6,964 nucleotides of DNA, from assembly GCA_023426345.1 (NCBI GenBank), contig JAFAAX010000179.1:1-6964 (forward strand). Direction: 5' to 3'. Positions within the stretch are counted from its first letter, which is position 1, and every line of letters starts with the position of its first letter. The notes below the pieces were generated by a model. That model was given only the letters and a program-made list of their open reading frames with translations. It was not told the origin of the DNA and made no database searches. Shown here piece by piece: positions 1-5,553 of the stretch. Both the position numbers and the translations under genes were made by a program. Source of the stretch: Actinomycetes bacterium. Its GTDB lineage: Bacteria > Actinomycetota > Actinomycetes > Actinomycetales > Actinomycetaceae.

Positions 1-55
1 TGCGGGCCACACGGATGACGTCCTCGCGGAACTCCTTGGGATAGGCCTTAGGCAT
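1..55 (-). CDS. IS3-type transposase OrfA, N-terminal fragment (partial)
   Basis: Only the first 18 codons are present; the gene runs off the left edge. The translation begins MPKAYPKEFREDVIRVAR, the typical opening of IS3-family OrfA proteins, which carry an N-terminal helix-turn-helix that binds the ends of the element; OrfA works with an OrfB DDE integrase that would lie further left, outside the window. The ATG at 55 is preferred over the in-frame ATG at 64, because a good ribosome binding site (GGAAGG on the minus strand, about 67-72) lies about nine bases before the first but abuts the second. Family assignment rests on the short N-terminus only, so the IS group cannot be named. Confidence 0.65.
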   Translation of the reverse strand, partial: MPKAYPKEFREDVIRVAR

Positions 56-107
56 GATGAACATCCTTCCAGAACGCACCCACGTGCGCTCACATCAGGT
101 GTCACCA
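1..107 (-). mobile_element. One end of an IS3-like insertion sequence (partial)
   Basis: The sequence before the OrfA start should include the left terminal inverted repeat. IS3-family ends begin 5'-TG, and on the minus strand the sequence from base 107 reads TGGTGACACCTGATGTGAGC, so the element probably ends at 104 or 107. The boundary is inferred: the other end and any target-site duplication are outside the window, so no inverted repeat could be matched. The proposed end coincides with the stop codon of the neighbouring nuclease gene. Confidence 0.45.
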
Positions 108-1144
108 ATCCCTGCAGCAGACCCAAGCCGGGAGGCTGTAACGAAGGTGAGTGGGCCGAAGCGCGTTGTCGCTCAGCGTCCAGTTCGACCAGATCCGAAC
201 GGAACCGCCAGCTACGGTAACCGCCCCGCCGTCACCACGAGCGGCACTGATGCCGTCAACTACGAATAGGTCAGTCGGCTGGTACGCCCGAGCATGTTCC
301 ACTTCTCCCTGGGTGAGCTGCACACTTTCCAGATCTTCACCCACGGAGCCCTTCACTTCTACGTGGCGCTCAACACCGTCAAGCATCACTCGTAGGTCGT
401 AGGGCCTTCCAAGCTCTTCGATGTTCGTAGCACCAGCCGCGCGGTAGTGCTCAATTGCCATGCGCACGGCATGGTGTTCGAGCGCGGTACGCTTCTCAGC
501 GTCCGCCATGTACCCCTGACCTCGCCCAGCCCGCGCCGTCCTGCGCCGACCGCCAGCTCCTTCCGACCCCTTGTCGGAAGGAAGCTCGAAGAGCAACGCT
601 ACGAGGGCGGCAGGAAACTTGGTGAGGTAGCCCTGCTGAGCGCGCAGTTCGCGACCGCCATAGTTCTGGAACGGCGCGTAGATGGGCTTTCCGTAGTCAC
701 GGACAACCCCGTAGATGACTCCCAGGACTTCGGCGCGCCGCGCGTTCAATCCCGATCTAGTGATCGGTCGCGCGAACTCGGTATATCCGGTGAGCGGCAT
801 GTTCCATGTCGGCCCGACTGTGGGTACGCCACGCTCCCGCCCTCGGGTACCCCGCGCCTGCCATGACCAAGTGATGGTCTCCAGCGGTCCTACGGCCTCT
901 GACCATCGAGGATGCCGGGTTCGCCCGAGGGTGTCTTGTGCCAGTGAAACACGCGGTCGCCCGGTTGCACATAGGACGTGAGCTCGTAGGACCACGAGGG
1001 GTTTCCGTCGCCTCCGGCCTGGGGAGCGCGCAGGTAGTCACCGAGACCGACAGGCTCTTGTCGAATCTCCATCCAGTATGCCTCGTCGGGATCTGAGTCC
1101 CACCAGTTGTTGATCGCCACGGCTGCAATCCTGGCAGAACCCAC
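102..1144 (-). pseudogene. EVE-like domain fused to DUF3883 PD-(D/E)xK nuclease, frameshifted (candidate modification-dependent restriction enzyme)
   Basis: Two minus-strand frames join into one protein of about 347 residues if one base is restored near 905-907. The first frame (stop at 890-892) carries an EVE/PUA-like domain: NNWWDSDPDEAYW (residues 12-24), YLRAPQAGG, then PGDRVFHWHK. The second continues it with WSEAVGP, GTRGR, LNARRAEVL and GGRELRAQQGYLTKFPAAL (to about residue 180). Restoring a G gives GILGWSEAVGP, as expected for the family. After a basic linker, from about residue 213, comes a DUF3883-like domain with YDL (D250) and VEVKG (E263, K265), the D...ExK active site of PD-(D/E)xK nucleases, followed by SVQLTQGEVEHA. 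EVE domains can bind modified bases in DNA, so a type IV-like restriction role is inferred. The start is the GTG at 1144, eight bases after GGAG. The C-terminus ends at the putative IS boundary. Without the correction it would be two separate peptides, so the gene may be inactive, or the shift may be a sequencing error. Confidence 0.65.
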
Positions 1145-1179
1145 CGACTTCACTCCGGCGGCGCTCCGCGGAGTCTTCC

Positions 1180-1641
1180 TTGACCTCGTGCGGGTGCGCC
1201 GGTAGCAGTCGACTCGACCAGGCGCCACCCGTCAACCAGGACGGAACCAATCAGCCTCCTTCGATCCGATCGCGCGGACGCGCTTCGTCTGAAGACGAGC
1301 CACTTTCGGACATCCTGAGAAAGGTCGTCGACTACCCCAACGGGATGACCCAGGAGGAGGTCGCGCGCAAACACGGTCTCCACATCCAGACCATCCGCAA
1401 GCGGCTCAAGGCCGCCGGCGTGGTGACACGCTCAAGCAGCACCGCACTGACCGCGCAGGACCTGGATGAGACTCGCCACCTGCTGAATGCCGGCCCGAGC
1501 GCTCGCGAGATCGCCCGCTGGCTTAGCGTCCGCCCACACGACGATCCTTCGAACGATCCCGCGCGCAGATGCGACAACGGCGGACGAGAATCACCATCCC
1601 GCACCACGAAGCGAGTGATTCCTACATATCGAGCACTATGA
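1180..1641 (+). CDS. Double helix-turn-helix protein, resolvase-HTH-like, probably frameshifted
   Basis: I cannot name this gene. The readable core is two helix-turn-helix units like those at the C-terminus of serine recombinases and in small DNA-binding proteins: MTQEEVARKHGLHIQTIRKR (residues 56-75) and SAREIARWLSV (107-117). There is no recombinase catalytic domain. The second unit breaks at about base 1534: dropping one C of a CCC gives SVRHTTILRTI, a proper HTH recognition helix, and a stop at 1616-1618. As written, the frame continues with unrelated RPHDDPSNDPAR to the stop at 1639-1641. The start is uncertain. TTG at 1180 has GGAG six bases upstream, but the first 45 residues look non-family, and the ATG at 1345 would begin exactly at the HTH. 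It is divergent from the nuclease gene (start codons about 35 bp apart), so it could be its regulator, or it could be a recombinase remnant. Confidence 0.5.
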   Translation: MTSCGCAGSSRLDQAPPVNQDGTNQPPSIRSRGRASSEDEPLSDILRKVVDYPNGMTQEEVARKHGLHIQTIRKRLKAAGVVTRSSSTALTAQDLDETRHLLNAGPSAREIARWLSVRPHDDPSNDPARRCDNGGRESPSRTTKRVIPTYRAL

Positions 1642-1664
1642 CGCACCGGGTAGAAACCGCACCT

Positions 1665-1695
1665 GACCAGGGACTAATGTAAACGCCGCCTGGTC
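1665..1695 (-). terminator. Inverted repeat just downstream of tRNA-Val
   Basis: A perfect 7-bp inverted repeat, GACCAGG at 1665-1671 and CCTGGTC at 1689-1695, is separated by 17 bases and begins about 20 bp past the tRNA 3' end. On the minus strand this could form a hairpin that ends tRNA transcription. The loop is long and no T-run follows, so a weak terminator, a protein-binding site or chance are all possible. Confidence 0.25.
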
Positions 1696-1713
1696 GCGAA
1701 CGACTGATCGCAG

Positions 1714-1787
1714 TGGGCCCGGCCGGGTTCGAACCGACGACATCTGCGGTGTAAGCGCAGCGCTCTGACCAACTGAGCTACAGGCCC
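1714..1787 (-). tRNA. tRNA-Val (anticodon UAC)
   Basis: On the minus strand the 74 bases fold as a full cloverleaf. The acceptor is GGGCCTG paired with CGGGCCC, followed by discriminator A; the D arm is GCTC...GAGC. The anticodon stem CTGCG/CGCAG encloses loop CTTACAC with anticodon TAC (plus-strand 1751-1753). The variable loop is ATGTC, and the T arm is GTCGG-TTCGAAC-CCGGC with one G-T pair. The 3' CCA is not encoded (A is followed by CTG), as is common in actinobacteria. The anticodon reads GUA and probably other valine codons ending in A or G. The gene's 3' end faces the accessory block on the left. Confidence 0.96.
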
Positions 1788-1842
1788 CTCGCCGCTCGGA
1801 CACGCATCGGGCACGAGGCCCGCACGCGGGGCAGCGTCGTCC

Positions 1843-1848
1843 AGCATA
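1843..1848 (-). promoter_or_regulatory. Possible -10 element for tRNA-Val
   Basis: On the minus strand TATGCT lies about 56 bases before the tRNA 5' end, inside CCAGATATGCTGG, which has CCAG/CTGG arms. It resembles the actinobacterial -10 (TAnnnT). No convincing -35 is found 16-19 bases upstream, so this is only a candidate. Confidence 0.22.
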
Positions 1849-1910
1849 TCTGGCGCGCCGTCCCGCGGGCAGCGCCGCCCTCGTCGATGGGCAGGAAGGG
1901 CCGCCCTCGT

Positions 1911-1932
1911 CCCGGAGGCTCCCCCACCCGGG
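1911..1932 (-). terminator. Weak inverted repeat after the DUF3052 stop
   Basis: CCCGG at 1911-1915 and CCGGG at 1928-1932 can pair around a GC-rich 12-base loop, starting a few bases after the DUF3052 stop codon. The stem is short and there is no T-run, so termination here is a guess. Confidence 0.22.
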
Positions 1933-1935
1933 CGC

Positions 1936-2334
1936 TCAGCGCGTGCGCGGGCGGGCCGTCAGGCGGATGCCCGCCCAGTCCGGGCCCACGGACGCGGCGG
2001 ACGTCGAATGCAGGCCCGCGACGTCGGCGGCGTCCTCGACGTCGGCCACCGGCACCGATCCGGGGCGCTGCGGCTTGGGGATGAGCACCCAGATCACGCC
2101 GCCGTCGTCCAGGTTCGTCAACGCGTCGACCAGGAGGTCGGCCAGGTCCCCGTCCTCCGCGTCGTCGGAGCGCCACCACACGACCGCGCCGTCGACGACG
2201 TCGTCGTAGTCGGCGTCCACGAGCTCGTGGCCCGTCGCCTCCTCGACCGCCGATCGCAGCGCGTCATCACTGTCGTCGTCCGCGTAGAACTCCTGGACCA
2301 CCTGTCCCTGAGCGAACCCCAGGCCCTGCGCCAC
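1936..2334 (-). CDS. DUF3052 family protein
   Basis: A 132-residue acidic protein recognised as DUF3052, a small actinobacterial family of unknown function. Family features seen are GFAQGQVVQEFYADDD (residues 5-20), the EEATGHELVD stretch, DYDDVVDGAVVWWRSDD, DLADLLVDALTNLDDGGVIW and the end SVGPDWAGIRL. No catalytic motif, signal peptide or membrane segment is visible, so it is probably cytosolic. The start is the GTG at 2334: the purine-rich GGAAGGTGG lies 9-12 bases upstream and the family N-terminus starts there; a CTG at 2340 is less likely. It is divergent from aceE, and I recall the same pairing in Mycobacterium (Rv2239c near aceE Rv2241). This supports a link to pyruvate metabolism or shared regulation, but no function is known. 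The frame is intact and the length is usual for the family. Confidence 0.9.
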   Translation of the reverse strand: MAQGLGFAQGQVVQEFYADDDSDDALRSAVEEATGHELVDADYDDVVDGAVVWWRSDDAEDGDLADLLVDALTNLDDGGVIWVLIPKPQRPGSVPVADVEDAADVAGLHSTSAASVGPDWAGIRLTARPRTR

Positions 2335-2393
2335 GATCAGCGACCACCTTCCACGACGTGCGCCCTCGGCGCGTCTGCGACTAGCACGCCCCC

Positions 2394-2399
2394 ATCGTA
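2394..2399 (-). promoter_or_regulatory. Candidate -10 of the DUF3052 promoter
   Basis: The minus strand reads TACGAT about 60 bases upstream of the GTG start, a good match to the actinobacterial TAnnAT -10. This would give a leader of about 50 bases. The -35 region is GC-rich with no clear TTGACA match, so the call rests on the -10 alone. Confidence 0.3.
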
Positions 2400-2421
2400 A
2401 GGCACCGGCCGGGGCCACCGT

Positions 2422-2431
2422 GAGGGCCCTC
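2422..2431. repeat. 10-bp perfect palindrome in the divergent intergenic region
   Basis: GAGGGCCCTC reads the same on both strands and lies just upstream of the candidate DUF3052 promoter. It could be an operator, but a GC-rich palindrome of this length can occur by chance. Confidence 0.25.
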
Positions 2432-2492
2432 CGTCCGTCGGATGCCGCCGGGTGGCGTCGGCGCCCACCGCAATGTCGCCGAGATCGCACCG

Positions 2493-2508
2493 ATGAGGCG
2501 CGTCTCAT
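2493..2508. promoter_or_regulatory. 16-bp imperfect palindrome upstream of aceE (possible operator)
   Basis: ATGAGGCGCGTCTCAT is symmetric at all but one base pair of the dyad (arms ATGAG/CTCAT around GCGCGT). It lies about 25 bp upstream of the proposed aceE -35, a typical place for a regulator. No known regulator motif was recognised. Confidence 0.3.
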
Positions 2509-2530
2509 GGGTCCGAAGTCCCTCGCACAC

Positions 2531-2559
2531 TCGCCAACGGGGCGCGCACGGACCACAAT
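2531..2559 (+). promoter_or_regulatory. Candidate aceE promoter
   Basis: TCGCCA (2531-2536) and CACAAT (2554-2559) match the -35 and -10 consensus at four of six bases each, with an ideal 17-base spacer. Transcription would start near 2566, giving a leader of about 50 bases that contains the 13-bp palindrome at 2572-2584. Prediction by eye only. Confidence 0.28.
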
Positions 2560-2571
2560 GGAAGGCGTCGA

Positions 2572-2584
2572 GCACCAGTGGTGC
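2572..2584. promoter_or_regulatory. Perfect 6+1+6 inverted repeat in the aceE leader (possible operator)
   Basis: GCACCA-G-TGGTGC is a perfect dyad with a single central base, 32 bp before the aceE start codon. Its position downstream of the proposed promoter suits a repressor site. It cannot form a hairpin with a one-base loop, so a protein site is the better reading. The regulator is unknown. Confidence 0.32.
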
Positions 2585-2600
2585 CCCAGGCATCGCCACG

Positions 2601-2609
2601 AGGAAGAGG
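2601..2609 (+). promoter_or_regulatory. Ribosome binding site of aceE
   Basis: The purine stretch AGGAAGAGG ends seven bases before GTG at 2617. It fixes this start over the in-frame upstream ATG at 2578, which has no comparable site and would add 13 non-family residues. Confidence 0.75.
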
Positions 2610-2616
2610 GATATCG

Positions 2617-5361
2617 GTGACACAGCCAAGCGAGAGCCACCCCGTCGTCAACGGACTGCTCAGCCAGGTTCCCGACAACGACCCGGAGGAGACCGCCGAA
2701 TGGGTGGAGTCCCTGACCGGTCTGATCGACGCGAAGGGCGGGCCCCGCGCGCGCTACATCCTCCTGCACATGCTGGAGGAGGCGCGCCGCCGCGACGTCC
2801 AGATCCCCAGCGAGTACACGACCCCCTACGTCAACACGATCCCCGTCGATCAGGAGCCCTACTTCCCCGGCGACGAGGCCATGGAGCGTCAGTACCGCCG
2901 GTGGATCCGCTGGAACGCCGCCGTCCAGGTGACGCGCGCCCAGCGCAGCGGCATCCACGTCGGCGGGCACATCTCCTCCTACGCCTCGGTGGCGACCCTC
3001 TACGAGGTCGGCCTCAACCACTTCTTCCGCGGCAAGGACCATCCCGGAGGCGGCGACCACGTGTTCTTCCAGGGCCACGCCTCCCCCGGCCCCTACGCCC
3101 GGGCGTTTCTCGAGGGCCGCCTGAGCGAGGCCGAGATGGACGGCTTCCGCCAGCAGGTCTCCGTCCAGGGCGGCCTGCCCTCCTACCCGCACCCGCGCCA
3201 GCTGCCGACGTTCTGGGAGTACCCGACGGTGTCGCTGGGCCTGGGCCCGTCCGAGGCCATCTACCAGGCGTGGTTCGACCGCTACCTCCAGCTGCGCGGC
3301 CTCAAGGACACCTCCCAGCAGCACACCTGGGCGTTCCTCGGCGACGGCGAGATGGACGAGCCCGAGGCCCGCGGCATGCTCCAGCTGGCCGCCCAGCAGG
3401 GGCTGGACAACCTCACCTTCGTCATCAACTGCAACCTGCAGCGCCTGGACGGCCCCGTGCGCGGCAACGGCAAGATCATCCAGGAGCTGGAGGCGTTCTT
3501 CAAGGGCGCCGGCTGGAACGTCATCAAGGTGATCTGGGGGCGCGGCTGGGATCAGCTGCTGGCCGCCGACAAGGACCACGCCCTGGTCAACGTCATGAAC
3601 CAGACCCTGGACGGCGACTACCAGACGTTCAAGGCGAACGACGGCGCCTACGTCCGCGAGCACTTCTTCGGGCGCGATCCGCGCACCAAGGCGATGGTCC
3701 AGAACTGGACGGACGACCAGATCTGGGCGCTGCAGCGCGGCGGCCACGACTACCGCAAGGTCTACGCCGCCTACAAGGCCGCGATGGAGCACACGGGCCA
3801 GCCCACCGTCATCCTCGCCCACACCATCAAGGGCTACGCCCTGGGCAGCCACTTCGCCGGCCGCAACTCGACCCACCAGATGAAGAAGCTGTCGCTGGAG
3901 GACGCGAAGGCCCTGCGCACCCGTCTGGGGATCCCGATCTCGGACGAGGAGCTCGAGCGCAATCCCGAGATGCCCCCGTACTACATGCCCCCGGCGGACG
4001 ACCCGGCGCTGCTCTACATGAAGGAGCGCCGCGAGATGCTGGGCGGGTGGGTGCCGGAGCGCCGGGCCGATCGGGACCCGAAGCTGCCGGAGCTGCCGGA
4101 CAAACCCTTCGTCTCCCTGGAGAAGGGGTCGGGCCCGCTGGAGGTCGCGACCACGATGGCCCTGGTCCGCCTGATGAAGGACCTCATCAAGGACAAGAAC
4201 GTCGGACGCTACTTCGTCCCGATCATCCCCGACGAGGCCCGCACCTTCGGCCTGGACGCGATCTTCCCGACGGCCAAGATCTTCAACACGCACGGCCAGA
4301 ACTACACGGCCGTCGACGCCGACATGATGCTCTCCTACAAGGAGTCCCAGCAGGGCCAGATCCTCCACACCGGCATCACGGAGGCCGGCTCGGCCGCCGC
4401 CATGCAGGTCGTGGGCACGGCCTACGCCACGCACGATCTGCCGATGGTCCCCTTCTACATCTTCTACTCGATGTTCGGGTTCCAGCGCACGGGCGACCAG
4501 TTCTGGGCGGCCGCCGACCAGATGGCCCGCGGCTTCGTCGTGGGCGCCACGGCCGGGCGGACCACGCTGACCGGCGAGGGCCTCCAGCACCTGGACGGGC
4601 AGTCCCCGATCCTGGCCGCCGCGAACCACGGCTTCGTCATCTACGACCCGGCGTACGCCTACGAGATCTCGCACATCATCCGCGACGGCCTGCACCGCAT
4701 GTACGGCCAGGGCGACACGCGCGACCCGAACGTCCTGTATTACCTCACGGTGTATAACGAGCCGATCCACCAGCCGGCCCAGCCCGACGATCTGGACGTC
4801 GAGGGCGTCGTCAAGGGCATCTACCGCGTCGAGGACCACTCGCACGCGGGGGGCCCGAAGGCCCAGCTCCTGGCTTCGGGCGTCGGCGTGCCGTGGGCGC
4901 GCGAGGCGAGGCGCCTGCTCGCCGAGGACTGGGGCGTCGACGCGGCCGTGTGGTCCGTGACCTCCTGGAACGAGTTGCGCCGCGACGGCGAGGAGGCGGA
5001 CGAGCACAACTTCCTCCACCCGGAGGAGGAGCCCCGCACCGCCTACCTGGCCGCCAAGCTGGCCGGCGCGGAGGGCCCGTTCGTCGCGTCGTCGGACTAC
5101 GACGCGCTGGTGCCCGACCAGATCCGCCAGTGGATCCCGGGCGCCTACTACGTGCTGGGCGCCGACGGGTTCGGCGTCTCCGACACGCGGCGCGCGGCGC
5201 GACGCTACTTCCACATCGACGCCGAGTCCATGGTCGTGCGTGCCCTTCAGGCGCTGGCCGATGAGGGGCGGATCGACCGGGCGCTGGTCCAGCAGGCGAT
5301 CGACCGCTACGAGATGTTCAACTACACGATCGCCGAGGAGGACCACGAGGGCGAGGAGTGA
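2617..5361 (+). CDS. aceE: Pyruvate dehydrogenase E1 component, homodimeric type
   Basis: A 914-residue cytosolic enzyme that decarboxylates pyruvate with thiamine diphosphate (ThDP) and passes the acetyl group to lipoyl-E2 in the pyruvate dehydrogenase complex. It is colinear with E. coli and mycobacterial AceE and of usual length. The ThDP/Mg motif runs from GDGEMDE (242-248) to NCN (271-273). By alignment from memory, residues matching the E. coli active site are kept: H135 and H154 (H106, H142), H420 in NSTHQMKK (H407), E540 in DEARTFG (E522), E589 in GITEAG (E571), and E654 and H658 in GEGLQH (E636, H640). SMFGFQRTGD and the C-terminal domain GADGFGVSDTR are also present. The start is GTG at 2617 with a strong ribosome binding site. 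No E2 or E3 gene follows; a hairpin downstream suggests a single-gene transcript. The frame is intact and strongly GC-biased in third positions, so this is core sequence. Confidence 0.98.
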   Translation: MTQPSESHPVVNGLLSQVPDNDPEETAEWVESLTGLIDAKGGPRARYILLHMLEEARRRDVQIPSEYTTPYVNTIPVDQEPYFPGDEAMERQYRRWIRWNAAVQVTRAQRSGIHVGGHISSYASVATLYEVGLNHFFRGKDHPGGGDHVFFQGHASPGPYARAFLEGRLSEAEMDGFRQQVSVQGGLPSYPHPRQLPTFWEYPTVSLGLGPSEAIYQAWFDRYLQLRGLKDTSQQHTWAFLGDGEMDEPEARGMLQLAAQQGLDNLTFVINCNLQRLDGPVRGNGKIIQELEAFFKGAGWNVIKVIWGRGWDQLLAADKDHALVNVMNQTLDGDYQTFKANDGAYVREHFFGRDPRTKAMVQNWTDDQIWALQRGGHDYRKVYAAYKAAMEHTGQPTVILAHTIKGYALGSHFAGRNSTHQMKKLSLEDAKALRTRLGIPISDEELERNPEMPPYYMPPADDPALLYMKERREMLGGWVPERRADRDPKLPELPDKPFVSLEKGSGPLEVATTMALVRLMKDLIKDKNVGRYFVPIIPDEARTFGLDAIFPTAKIFNTHGQNYTAVDADMMLSYKESQQGQILHTGITEAGSAAAMQVVGTAYATHDLPMVPFYIFYSMFGFQRTGDQFWAAADQMARGFVVGATAGRTTLTGEGLQHLDGQSPILAAANHGFVIYDPAYAYEISHIIRDGLHRMYGQGDTRDPNVLYYLTVYNEPIHQPAQPDDLDVEGVVKGIYRVEDHSHAGGPKAQLLASGVGVPWAREARRLLAEDWGVDAAVWSVTSWNELRRDGEEADEHNFLHPEEEPRTAYLAAKLAGAEGPFVASSDYDALVPDQIRQWIPGAYYVLGADGFGVSDTRRAARRYFHIDAESMVVRALQALADEGRIDRALVQQAIDRYEMFNYTIAEEDHEGEE

Positions 5362-5400
5362 GCGTCGCGTGAGCTGAGCGCTCCCGCTCATCGACGAGGG

Positions 5401-5451
5401 CGGCCCCGCGTGGCCGGGTCAGGTGATCGCCTGGCCTGCTGCGTGGGGCCG
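5401..5451 (+). terminator. Long stem-loop downstream of aceE, probable terminator
   Basis: About 40 bp after the aceE stop, bases 5401-5424 pair with 5429-5451. The outer stem is CGGCCCC with GGGGCCG, then mixed G-C and G-U pairs with one C-U mismatch and one bulged G, then an inner CAGGU/GCCUG closed by a GAUC loop. That is about 22 base pairs. The right arm is followed by GTTCCTCG, not a long T-run, as is common in high-GC actinobacteria. It would separate aceE from the HNH gene. Confidence 0.6.
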
Positions 5452-5553
5452 TTCCTCGCATCCAGTGTGATCTCCGTCTCTTTTCTTGGGAGGGCGGGGC
5501 TTCTCCGGGGAATTCCCGCGTCCAGATGGGGGCGGTGCCTGGGACCATGGATC

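Noticed and set aside
151..981. Several plus-strand open frames across 54-981
   Set aside because: They lie opposite the EVE/DUF3883 gene, have compositions typical of reverse shadows, and show no recognisable domains.
1145..1228. Longer N-terminus for the EVE-like protein starting at 1228
   Set aside because: The extra residues (GRVDCYRRTRTRSRK) are basic and not family-like, and overlap the divergent HTH start. GTG at 1144 begins at the conserved domain and has GGAG upstream.
2578..2616. Upstream in-frame ATG start for aceE at 2578
   Set aside because: It has no good ribosome binding site and would add 13 residues that do not fit the family, whereas GTG at 2617 has AGGAAGAGG at proper spacing.
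2442..4757. A 771-codon plus-strand open frame overlapping aceE
   Set aside because: It is a frame shadow of aceE: Arg/Pro/Gly/His-rich, with no recognisable domain or ribosome binding site.
1936..5391. An 1151-codon open frame on the minus strand across all of aceE
   Set aside because: It is antisense to the clearly conserved AceE and arises from GC-rich third positions that avoid stops. Only its last 132 codons (DUF3052) show family similarity; the rest is low-complexity Val/Leu/Arg/Gly-rich sequence.
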